From NCBI GenBank assembly GCA_947311845.1, contig CAMZMU010000027.1, forward strand, positions 25,574,368 to 25,638,367: a stretch of DNA of 64,000 bases. The letters are read 5' to 3'. Under the pieces are notes generated by a model. That model did no database searches. It was not told the DNA's origin and worked only from the letters and a program-made list of their open reading frames with translations. Made by a program: the position numbers and the translations under genes. Below, piece by piece: positions 31,960-41,240 of the stretch; position 1 is the first letter of the stretch, and every line of letters begins with the position of its first letter. The stretch is from Poa pratensis (lineage: Eukaryota > Streptophyta > Magnoliopsida > Poales > Poaceae).

Positions 31960-34900
31960 CGCTTAATGCAAAGTTTTTCCTGCATCTTATGCAGGGGACT
32001 GAGGAGGCGAAGACGCAGGGGACTTGGATGGATCCAGCGTAGCTTCAGACTCGCCTTCTTCTTCTTCTTCTTCTTTCCGTCTTCTGACTCATCGCCATTG
32101 CCAGTGGTGGGTGCTTCGGCTTCGTCATCAGACACGTCGTCAGGACGGGGAGGCACAGGCTTCTTGGAGAAGAAGATAGCCAAGTCTACCATCTCCGCAA
32201 CGGCTGAGGCAAAGCCAGAGACAGAGGCATAGACCTTTTCTTTGATGAGCTCGTTGCCGTCTCTGTCCTGGCTGGGAAACACTTGATAACGCGCCACATG
32301 TTGACTTCGGGGTAGTGGCCGCGAACAAGTCCTAGAGCAAGTTTTGCTCCGCCTCTAGCTGCTGAGCGAAGACGCTCCACCACCTCTGGGACGCAGTTCT
32401 GAAGAAGTGGCAGCAAGTTGCTGGTGTTTGTCACTTGGGGCAGCTGTTTTGGGAAGATGTTGGCGACAACGTCTCTTCCAGCAGTGTACAGCCCTGACAC
32501 AATTTCGCCACACTCCAAGATAAGCTCCAGGCGCGTCTCAGAGGTAAGCCTTTCCCCAAACCCAGCTGGAACTGTGGAAAGGAGGAATGAAAAAAGTTAA
32601 GGCGTACTGAAGTGTTGGAATAAAGGCAAGAAGTAAAAGAAGAGAGACTTACTTAGCAGTTTCTCGTCAATGGCGGTGCTCTCATCAGCTTGGCGTTCAA
32701 GACGACCTTGTAAGCTCTGGATTAGGAGCCCATCCTTTTCAGCCTGTCGCTGCAGTTTCAGAAGTTCTGCCTTCAGTTTGTTTGCCCTTCAGCGGCGCTG
32801 TCTTGGACGGCTTTAAGATTGGCCTCGGCCGTCTTTCGGTTCTCCTCCAGTTGCTTAAACAAGGCGGCATTTTCCCGCCTCACAACTTCTATATCGCCAG
32901 TCTCGCTGACGATCTGTTTTGCCTTCGCCACAACAGCTGTGAAAGACACATTGCATGTGTTGAGCATCTTATGCCTTCAAATGAATTAAACACAATGCAT
33001 GTGAAAGAACATTTACCTTCGTTCGCCTTATTTTTGGCGACGGCTTGCTTGAGCACTTGCCTTTGGTTACTCAGGAGTACCACAGATCGCACGTAAGCTG
33101 CTCGCTGCTCTGCTAAGGCAAGGGCAGTAGTAAGTAACAAAGGTAAAGACAATAAAGTATAGCTACAAGGGCTTGGGGACTGAGTCTTTATCAACATTAA
33201 AGAAAGGCCATTACGTCGGCTTAGTCAAAGCACAACGTAATGCCCGGGGACTAGTATGTACATAAAGACGGAATATTTACCTGCATCATGGCCTTCAAGG
33301 CTTTGTAGCTCTCTTCATTGTGACGTACAGCTCGTCACAATTATCTTCCAGGTTCAAGATGGTCAATGTTTGGCCAACTGGCCTTAGCTTCGGAGGCGGC
33401 TCGTTACGCTCCTTCTCATCGGCAAGCATGGCGGCGATGTTGGGTAAGATGTACCCCTCGTCGTCAAAAGCTCTTGCTTCACCATGTTGCGGATAGCTTC
33501 ACGAGTAATGGGCTCGTTCGGCTCTCTGACTGAAGTACCGCCGCCTTCCCAGCAGCGGCAGCCCTGGCCAACTTTTCAGTTTCCGTCTTATCAGGAAAGA
33601 CGGCTGAGTCCAAATCTATATGATGATCTTCAGATGGGCCTGGGGATGTCTCTTGTTGAACGGAGGGAGTGGGGGGAGCGATGGCCGGAGAAGGCTCAGT
33701 CTTCCTTTGCCTGGAAGAAATTACTTTCTTCCTCTTGAGAGGTGCAGTTGGTTTGATCCTGCAAATCACATACAAAATAAGATAACATTCATAGACATTG
33801 TTCGCCTTACTAAAGAAATTGAGGTTCGGCTTACTTCTGTACTGGAGCATTAAAGGCCGCATCTTCATCGTCCTCAATGTCGAGCACTTCGGCGTTAGCA
33901 GGGATGGCTTTCTCACGCTTCCGCCTTTCTGCTGCTGAAGTTGCTGCAGTAGCTCCTGAAGCCTTTCGTTTCCGAGTCTTTGGGGCTCGGGTGCCGCTTC
34001 AGGCACGTAAAACAAAGGAGCCAGCAGATTATCCGGCAAAAGGGCGAGCTGAAATCAAAAGTGGTGTTAGTAAGGCAAACATTGTGGAAGTGTAAAAACA
34101 GTAATGGTAAATGCCTTACCTTGGAGCCGGGTTGGCGGCTGTGTACATAGGACGCTGCTCTGTGAGCTGGATCCTTTCCTTGGCAATCCTCTTAAAGCGA
34201 TACACAAGGGCGTCTTGCGTAAGGTCGCTCTCACTAACACGGAGGGGAGGCCTTTGCGATCTTTCAAAGGCTGGATTCGCCTTGACAACCAACATAGGAT
34301 GGTGTCTGCGCCCGTGAGTTTGGGCACAGCAGTCTTTGTTAAGTACTCAATCCGCCTTTGCATGCGACGGAGGTTGTCAGGAAGGACCTTCAGCGGTTTC
34401 TCGCCCCAAGAAGGCGGGCTCCGCAGGCAAAGGAGAAAAGCGAGGAAGTCCTATGTCTTTGCCTACTGGCGCCATGTCTTTGCAGTAGAAGAAGGAGCTA
34501 TTCCAGCCTTTAATGGAATCTATTTTTGGCGCCTTAGGATACCAGTCTCTGCCTCTACGAAGGTTGATGCTAACTGTTCCTAAGGAAAGCAGTTCTTCCT
34601 TCTCTGTTTGGCGCTTGCAAGTAAAGCAGTACTTGAAGAATTCTAAGCTGGGCTCTATGCCTAAGTATCCTTCGAATAAAGCCATAAAGCCAGCTATGTA
34701 CAAGATACTATTGGGGCCTACGCTATGAGGCTGAAGGCCATAGTAGTCTAAGACTGATTGGAAAAAAGGATGCGGAGGCAAAGACAAACCGCGAGGAGAT
34801 GTGAGACGAGGAGCACTCGTTCATCGCCGGCGGGATCTGGAGCAGGGTGGCCGTACGCTGACCGCCAGTGGCAGTTCTCCTTTGGTGGGAGGATGCCCTC

Positions 34901-35182
34901 CTTTTCCAGCTGCGTGAGGTCCGCGTCGGTGATGGTGGAAGCTGCCCAGTTGCGGGATGATGCTTCCTCTCCCTCCTCCTCTGCCTCCGCCGCATCGCCC
35001 TCGTCGGAGGGCTGGGCATTCTTCTCTGCTTCGATGGAGGTGGCCGCAGAACTTGTCGCCGCCGCCGCGCGAGATGCAGATGCATCCGCGGTGCTCGATC
35101 CCCTCATGGCCAGATCTTGTCCCTCCGTCGCCGCCGACGCCGCCGCCGTTGCCGCTCCCGCGGTCGCATCGGAGCTCTCCAT
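31960..35182 (-). pseudogene. Antisense gene of Tat element, putative gypsy-type Transposase_28-like protein, multi-exon, frameshifted
   Basis: It starts at minus-strand ATG 35182 (MESSDATAGAATAAASAATE, an Ala/Ser/Glu-rich head), then TQLEKEGILPPKE and DERVLLVSHL. One base out is PPHPFFQSVLDYYGLQPHSV, with SILYIAGFMALFEGYLGIEP and FFKYCFTCKRQTEKEE. These blocks match the plant family described as putative gypsy type transposon (Pfam PF04195, from memory). Further exon-like pieces follow: RRIEYLTKTAVPKLTGADTI, a Lys/Pro-rich segment near 33.6-33.8 kb, a coiled coil ENAALFKQLEENRKTAEANL (about 32.85 kb) and the tail VSGFASAVAEMVDLAIFFS (about 32.2 kb). Antisense genes in this position are known in Tat elements such as Grande. 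Their role is not settled. Intron borders were not all resolved. Confidence 0.75.
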
Positions 35183-35673
35183 GGGTGGGTGCGCAGGTGG
35201 TGGTGGTGGAGCTCGCCGGAGTTCGGATGGGATGGGCGCGAGGAGGACGATGAACAGGGAAATGAACCCGATGGAGAAAATCAGTTCCCCTTTTATGGGG
35301 GCCGTGCGCCGCGATTAGTGCGGTGAGATAACGTCCGCGCGATTTTCGCCACGCGTCCCGCAACGGTCAGATAATGGGCATCTTCTCCCGCACGCCTCGG
35401 AGATCGTGTGCGGAAAAGTAGCAGTAATGGCGTCACAACGTCTCTTTGCTTGTCCAACTGTCGTGGACTGGCTTTGACTGCGGTGACGTCATGACAAGAC
35501 TCGACGCTGACAGAATCTTTCTGCCAGATTGTTCAAAGTGCAGGAGAGTTCGGCTTAATCCTTAAGGCAGACTGAATGTCTCATTTTGGAATGCTCCAAG
35601 CTCTTCTGTCCGCCTTGCGCAAAGGCGAAAGCCCGTGTTTCACAAAGACGGCAAACGAAGAACTTAAACCTTT

Positions 35674-35684
35674 CCGGGGACTAC
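35674..35684 (+). other. Polypurine tract of Tat element
   Basis: CCGGGGACTAC directly precedes the 3' LTR, the position where plus-strand DNA synthesis is primed. Confidence 0.65.
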
Positions 35685-36189
35685 TGTGGAGGTTATGCCG
35701 AACGGGTATACCTGCCACGGTGGATAAAACCTGGCCCACCAAGGAGGCCCATCAGATAAAGCCGGAGGGCTTAATGGAGAAGGCCTCATGGGCTTAGGCG
35801 CAAGGATAAGCTCTGGGCTGGCTTAGTGAAGTCCAAGACGAAGGCCTGGCTGCGTTCGCCTTAGGGAGCAAGTTAGGGTTTGTTACCGTGTTAGTCTAGG
35901 ACTCGTGATCTAGGTCGGTTAAGGCTTTCCTTGTAGGGGAAGGCTTGGCGCCTTTATAAGCCAGCCTTCCAGCAGCCTTAGGGCACGCATACAATCTCAT
36001 TGTAACCTGTACACATATTCTCCTTGAGTGAATTATAGCAGCACGTAGGATCTCGCCGCCGTTGTGAGATCCGAAGCTGGGTAAGATCGTGTGTGCAATC
36101 CCGTCACTGGAACCCTCTACGTTCTTCCCCACCTCCTCTACGGTACGAATGCATCCATATAGTAGTTCCGCGTTACCAATACCTCGACA
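35685..36189 (+). repeat. 3' LTR of Tat element
   Basis: 505 bp, 502 identical to the 5' LTR by eye, followed by the GTGGG duplication. Confidence 0.95.
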
Positions 36190-36194
36190 GTGGG

Positions 36195-36808
36195 TGCTTG
36201 GTATATCTGGTGGCAGAGGAGAGAAGCTGTAAAAGGTGAGAATGTCCAAACACCTTCTCGTTCAGCTTTTGCTATTTTAGCTTTAACATCGAATTTCCAA
36301 GGGGCAAAACCGGGTGTGGTGGTCAAAACCGAATCGGAATTCATACAAACTGAATATTGATGCTGCATTCTTTCCTAATGGTGATGGAGCTACGGGAATT
36401 GTTCTTCGAAATGATAGGGGAAGGCAGTGGCTGGTGGGTATTGGCCCTCTCCAATCTTCTTGATGTCGCAACGGCTGAAGTTATGGCGCTACAAAAAGGT
36501 TACTGCTGATTGAACAAATGGGCTGCTCTCCTACTACTATTGAATCTGACTGCTTGGAATTATGCCGAGCATATAATGGAGAAATTGAAGTCTAGAGTCC
36601 TTATACGGCGATTCTGGTGGACTGTTTCGTCCGCGCTGCAAATATTGGATCGGTCACTCTTCGTCATTGTAGTCGGGAGGCAAATACAGTGGCGCATAAG
36701 TTAGCTAGGTTTGCTTATGATTCTGATAGTTCCTTTGTTTGGGATGGTGATCCCCCTAGTTTTATTGTTTCTGATGTAATTAACGATGTAACTCTGTTCG
36801 AACTTTGA
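36195..36808 (+). pseudogene. LINE ORF2 tail: RNase H-like (RVT_3) domain
   Basis: It continues the LINE frame after the LTR element. The blocks are YKLNIDAAFFPNGDGATGIV, LLDVATAEVMALQKG, TIESDCLELCRAYNGE (across a shift) and SREANTVAHKLARFAYDSDS, ending SDVINDVTLFEL. This is the RNase H-like C-terminus common in grass LINEs. Several shifts and a stop near 36350 make it non-functional. Confidence 0.82.
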
Positions 36809-36940
36809 GGCGAGCAAGTTTCAAACGCACTCTTTTCCCTAACAGGGTACCTAAGGGGACTGGGTTTATTTTTAATGAGGCGGCTTGCTGGTGGGTGTTT
36901 TTATATATATATGGAAAATTCAAAAAAAAAAACTTACCCT

Positions 36941-37484
36941 GGATTTCTGTTAAAAAAAACTTATCCTGGATTTTGGCCCAAGGGCTTTCTGATTGCACAC
37001 GCCAAAGCAAGACAAGCTGCAGAAAAAAGAGAGAAGAGAAAATATGATGCTGAGATCACCAAGAAGGCTTGAATTGAGACTAGAAAGATCGTAGCAGAAA
37101 CAAAAAAACAAGTGGCAGAAAAGAAAAGGAAAGAAATGTAAAGAAGAAGCAAGCAACACAGGCTAGAGCTACAGAGAGAGGTGCCTAGAGAGCTCGGTCC
37201 AGTGGTCATGCTCAGGCTCAGTCAAGTGGTGATGCAATTGTTCCTCACAAGGCTAGTAGAGTTAACATGTTCGATGAGTGTAGGTGATCACTGGTCATGT
37301 ATAAATGTGGGTCTCTTTTGTGTCCTTATTTAGCTCTAGTTAAACCAGTGCCATTTTGTTATGTGGAACTCTTGTTTGAGTCCCTATCTACATGTTGTGA
37401 AACTTACTGAAGTTATCTAGCTCGAGTAAGTGAAACTTGGGTGAATTTGGTGTCACACATCTAACACCATATCATGTCACACGA
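36941..37484. other. No confident gene; Lys/Glu-rich coding-like scrap
   Basis: A plus-frame stretch at 36970-37140 reads HAKARQAAEKREKRKYDAE, ITKKA, stop, RKIVAETKKQVAEKKRK. It is coiled-coil-like and may be the end of a captured gene or transposase. 37150-37484 shows nothing. Confidence 0.3.
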
Positions 37485-38190
37485 CTAATACTTCAGCTCA
37501 GCACATAATTTCTCCAGAACGAGAAAAACTAACATCACGCAAAGTAGACCTATAACGATCTTCAACAACAACATAGCTTCTGTCAATGTAACCAACAATG
37601 AGTTCATAGTGTTTTGCAGCTCTTCTTTACTGCACTCCTCATTTCCATTCACCATTGAAGTTGCTCCACTGTCTTGCACCTCTTCCTTCATGCACTTCAA
37701 TTCCCCTTCTACCATCTGCCCAACCTATGTCATACACAATAGCATCACCTTGAAGGTAGTGCTTTTCCACCAAATGTTCAACGTATTCAAGCTCCTAGTG
37801 CTAGAAATTGCAACCAAACTATAAAATGAAGATAAAAACAATCAAAATGTGAAACTTCTCTCTAAACAATACCCCATGTTTCAAATTGAACTCGAAATCA
37901 ACTAAAAACTTCAAATTTTACTAACAAATTCCATGTTTTTGGACATGCCCCATGCTTCTTACATTTGTAGAACACCCAGCCGTTGTCGTCCTCCGTCCCA
38001 AACCTGTAGTGCTTCACCAAGCACCCACAATCGGGGAAGGGATTGCCGTAACCGAAGGTGACCGGTGGCGGAGAGGAGAATGGTACGAGCTTGTGGCCAA
38101 CATGGCTTCTAAATGATGACGCTCGCTACCTAAATCCATCCGCCGTCGGTAAAATGTTGATTTAGGATTCAACCAAGGTAAGAGGGGAAT
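37485..38190 (-). pseudogene. GRF-type zinc-finger gene fragment with C-terminal hydrophobic helix
   Basis: On the minus strand, 38105-37905 reads VGHKLVPFSSPPPVTFGYG, then PFPDCGCLVKHYRFGTEDDN and GWVFYKCKKHGACPKTWNL. This is a GRF-like zinc finger (CxC...C...H...C) of the kind found in many plant proteins of unknown role. After a gap that looks like an intron (an acceptor GGTTGGGCAG near 37716), a second piece MVEGELKCMKEEV...LLKIVIGLLCVMLVFLVLEK ends at 37485 with a possible membrane anchor. No start codon is found in frame upstream (a TAG lies at about 38135), so it is a fragment or has an unseen exon. Confidence 0.5.
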
Positions 38191-38354
38191 TGCTCGGTTA
38201 AGTTTTGAGAGAGAGGGCGTACCGCTTCGCCTCCATATCGCCAGGAGAGAGAGGCGATTGGATCTCATCACCGCCGCCGTAGATCTGCCCCGCCTCTGTG
38301 CCCTTCGGGCCATGGAGGCGCGGTGGATCACGGCCCTCGTCGATGAGAGGGCTC

Positions 38355-38794
38355 CGCTTTTCTGGTTTTAGTTCCCAGTTTTGCTGAGGCGACGCTCTAT
38401 TGGTGGCAGCGGCGCTTCTTGCAATAATGTCTCCCCGACTTCAGCCCCATCTTGACGGCGACGTCGAGAAGATTGTGGGAGTGGTGTGGTTCTCGATGAA
38501 TTCTTCTGGCGGTGGCGGTCTCCGGATTGTCATGGAGCTTCATCGGCGGTTCATCCTTCTTCTTTGGCTCCGGGACGGATGTGGTCTTCTTTACCCGTTC
38601 GGCGACTTCCTGTCCGCAACCAACAACGTCAGGCCGCCTCTGGGAGGAGCGGCAGCGGTGTCGCGCCGTCGACATGGTCCGAAGGTTAAAGATGAAGGTC
38701 GTCTCAAGGATCTCGTTGTAATTTTCGATTTTGTTGAGGTGTTTTGTACCGTTCGGTGTTTCTTTTAATACCAGGGTCCTTTTTCGCAAAAAAA
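38355..38794 (+). mobile_element. Probable 3' part of a non-LTR retroposon
   Basis: A GC-rich stretch with an uninterrupted but uninformative 122-codon frame ends TTTAATACCAGGGTCCTTTT then CGCAAAAAAAG. That is the layout of a retroposon tail. No target duplication was found because a SINE begins directly after it. Confidence 0.3.
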
Positions 38795-39095
38795 GTGTTT
38801 TTTTGCGAAACACAGTACAACGCAACGCTCACATACATGCGTATACACTCACCCCTATGAACGCACGCACACACTCTACCCTATGAGCACCTCCGAGAGA
38901 CTGAGTCAGTGGATTAGGTCTTGAGATTGACGAAGTCACCACGGGCGCCTCGCTGTCGACGGGAACGTCGCCTCTCACTGAATAATATTACGCCTAAATG
39001 ACAAACACCAGCGTCAAACCTGGGGTTTGAACTCTGATGGGATAAGGGTACAACCACCATAATAACCATCCTATCGCAAGCAAGATCTCGTAAAA
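38795..39095 (-). mobile_element. SINE, copy 2
   Basis: Same phrases and order as copy 1 at 14957 (GAAACACAGTAC, CCCTATGAACGCACGC, CCCTATGAGCACCTC, TCTCACTGAATAATA, CCTGGGGTTTGAACTCTG). The poly-T is on the left. On the minus strand GAGTTCAAACCCC fits a tRNA-type B box. Uninterrupted here, so it shows what copy 1 looked like before MITE insertion. Confidence 0.7.
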
Positions 39096-39199
39096 AAGAA
39101 AAAAAAGTTTTGAGAGAGAGAGAGAAGAGGGAAAAATTACCCGTTTATGCCAACAACGGGTTTTACGATGACATAAATGAATTAGGACAATATAAAATC

Positions 39200-39306
39200 G
39201 ATGACTAACCGTGGATGGTTAAGGCAGCAAGTTTTTGATGCGCTCTTTTCTTTATCAGGGTACCTAGGAGACTAGAAGGTTTTTAATGAAACGGCCTGCT
39301 TGCTTA
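39200..39306 (+). repeat. LINE 3'-UTR remnant, split by Helitrons (right part 42896-42930)
   Basis: CAGCAAGTTTTTGATGCGCT, CAGGGTACCTAGGAGACT and TTTTTAATGAAACGGCCTGC match the LINE 3' UTR at 36815-36895 in order. The match resumes after 42895 with ATATATATTGAAAATTTC then AAAACAAAAAAC. So the Helitron pair inserted between A39306 and T42896. Confidence 0.7.
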
Positions 39307-40549
39307 TCTATACTACTATTAAAAGAGCAAACTTAACTTGTTGAGATACTTTAAATCTGGACCGTTCAATATCTGATCAAATGGCCCAGATCGTCCCAAT
39401 GTTTGACAACTCAACATTATCTGTTTTGGACAGTTTTGCCCTCCCACCAAACCACATAATACAACCAACCGTACCTTTTCGTTTCTTTTGTTCTCCTAAC
39501 GTCCGGACCTATTAAAACGTTCCAATCCGAGGTGCCGCCGAGGTGGTTTAGCATAACGGTGGCCATGATGTTGGCGTTGAGAGGATGAGCCGGAGCTGCA
39601 GGTCCCGATCCGAGTGGAGGAGCTCCTGGTGGTTCCGTGGAGGAGACCTGGGCACCCGGCAGAGGAGGAGGTGCGAGGGGAGGCAGTGGGGACGTGGCCC
39701 GGCCGGCGTGGTGGGTGGCGGCTGAGCTGCGACGGAGAGAGTCCGCGGCGGCAAGGGCGCGCGCCGCCTCGAGGAGACCTACAGCAAGCGCCGCCGGCAC
39801 AAGCGGGTCCACGAGACCCGCGCCCGCCTCCAGGAGCAGGAGCAGCTCTCCGTCGGATCCGATCGATTAAGCTTTCTCTCGGTGTGAATTCTTCAGGATT
39901 AAGCGCTACTGATCAGACGAACGATCGAACAATACCTGTGTTTAACTGCGCCCTCTTGATTCGTTGGTCTGCATGGGCAAGTAGAAGACGGACGATGATG
40001 CCCTCTGCGGCAGGATGATCAGCTAGGTGCTACACGTCTACTCGATTGCTCTACCTTTTTTTTCTAGGATTTGTAATATACAGACACGGATGTTCCACTG
40101 AACATTGATTGATAGCAGCAGGAGCACTGTAACTGGAGCCGAAATCTTCGATGGCTATTCCATGACAAAAGAAACAAGAATCTTCAGTGCACATTGCCCA
40201 TATACTTGTGCCAGTATTCTGATTCCGTCGAAATTCAGTTGGTCACAGTAACAACAACACCCCCAGATGTCTGAATTTTACTGGCGAAACTAGATTACTA
40301 ACCAGCACAACATCAACTGTGGATCGAACTTTCTCATATATGAAAAAAAAACCGATGATAAATTTATTGGCTAGCTGCTCAAACTTAACCAAAACAACTT
40401 TTTAGAATTATTTGTTTCAGCATATTGTACAAATATTTTTTGAGAAATTTCTTAAGAAATCTGATGATAAAAGAAATTGCTATATGACATCTATCTCAAA
40501 AATATTATAAAGATGTATTAGACGTGCATGGCACGTGCTCTTCTACTAG
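39307..40549 (+). mobile_element. Helitron, 1243 bp
   Basis: It starts TCTATACTACTATTAAAAGA after an A and ends CTAG before a T, the Helitron rule (TC...CTRR in AT). A hairpin CGTGCATGGCACG sits about 10 bases before the end. It has no Rep/helicase, so it is non-autonomous. Inside (39400-39870) is a GC-rich block with an open minus frame of about 130 codons (Ala/Pro-rich) that is probably captured host sequence of unknown origin. Confidence 0.8.
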
Positions 40550-40787
40550 TAGAGATTAAAAGAGCAAACTTGTTGGGATATATTAAATCTGTACCGTTCA
40601 ATATTCGATCAAACAGCCCAGATCGTCCTAATGTTTGACAACTCAACAATGTCCGTTTTGGACCGTTTTACCCTCCCACCAAATCACATAATACGACCAA
40701 ATTGCCACCGTACCGTTTCGTTTCTTTTTGTTCAACCCAACCACGAAGCTCTGGTACACCTTCTGGCATCTGCGCCTTCCTGCCGTG

Positions 40788-40974
40788 CAGGGACGGAGCC
40801 AGGGGGGTGCAAGCTGGGGCCTTGGCTCCCCCCATGGTGGAAATTTTTCACAAAACACCCTTGTTAATTTTTGACTCGGTCCCTAAATTTACTCAGATTT
40901 ATGTATATGGCCCCCTCCAAGTCATTTAATATGCAAATGGCCCCCCTTGTGTTTCATTCCTGGCTCCGTCCCTG
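40788..40974. mobile_element. hAT-type MITE, 187 bp, inside the captured gene fragment
   Basis: The inverted ends CAGGGACGGAGCCAGG and CCTGGCTCCGTCCCTG are perfect over 16 bp. The 8-bp duplication CTGCCGTG is at 40780-40787 and 40975-40982. It inserted after the Helitron had captured its cargo. Confidence 0.9.
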
Positions 40975-41240
40975 CTGCCGTGACCGGCCTCCGGACCTCT
41001 TCCTCGCATCCCTCACCGCCCACCCCTCCCTCCGCTCCCCGTTGTGGCCGACCTCCTCCATGGCCGACCATCTCGCAACGCGCGCCCGCGAGATTCACCC
41101 ACTGCCTACTCAAATTCAAAGACTTCCGTGGTCGGCGACAACGTCTCCATCCTCCACCACGTCACCTTGGGTGGGACTGGCAAGGCAGTCGGCGACCGGC
41201 ACCCCATGATTGGGGACGGGGTGCTAATTGGCGCAGGGAG
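40975..41240 (+). pseudogene. Serine O-acetyltransferase fragment captured by Helitron, internally deleted
   Basis: It reads DLFLASLTAHPSLR (about 40994-41035) and, in another frame, FTHCLLKFKDF, then jumps to VVGDNVSILHHVTLGGTGKA and GDRHPMIGDGVLIGAG (about 41125-41236). These are the N-terminal helical part and the left-handed beta-helix active region of plant serine acetyltransferase, which makes O-acetylserine for cysteine synthesis. The stretch between CLLKFK and VVGDN, including the catalytic loop, is missing, as is the C-terminus. No intron is seen, in line with the intronless plant genes. Non-functional. Confidence 0.8.

Larger units (their letters stand above)
24130..36189 (+). mobile_element. 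Tat-lineage Ty3/gypsy LTR retrotransposon, 12.06 kb, complete with TSD
   Basis: Two 505-bp LTRs (24130-24634, 35685-36189) begin TGTGGAGG and end CTCGACA. They are flanked by GTGGG at 24125-24129 and 36190-36194. The order is LTR, PBS, gag, protease, RT, RNase H, second RNase H, integrase, then a 4.2 kb spacer with an antisense gene, polypurine tract and LTR. Extra RNase H and a long 3' spacer with antisense ORFs are known traits of the Tat clade. Only 3 of 505 LTR positions differ (0.6 percent), about 0.2 My if 1.3e-8 substitutions/site/year is assumed. Despite this, gag-pol is broken in many places by single-base losses. Confidence 0.93.
22690..36940 (+). mobile_element. L1-type LINE, 5'-truncated, split by a Tat LTR element
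   Basis: The LINE ORF2 end occurs in two blocks, 22690-24129 and 36195-36808, followed by a 3' UTR and an A-rich run near 36930. Removing 24130-36194 (the LTR element plus one GTGGG copy) restores an in-frame reading EAIVVGAWYIWWQRREAVKG across the junction, proving the two blocks are one element. The 5' part upstream of the FADD motif is missing. Confidence 0.88.

Noticed and set aside
34758..35318. Plus-strand frames of 70-186 codons opposite the antisense Tat gene
   Set aside because: They mirror the Ala/Ser/Glu-rich head of the antisense gene, and the family-like motifs are on the minus strand.
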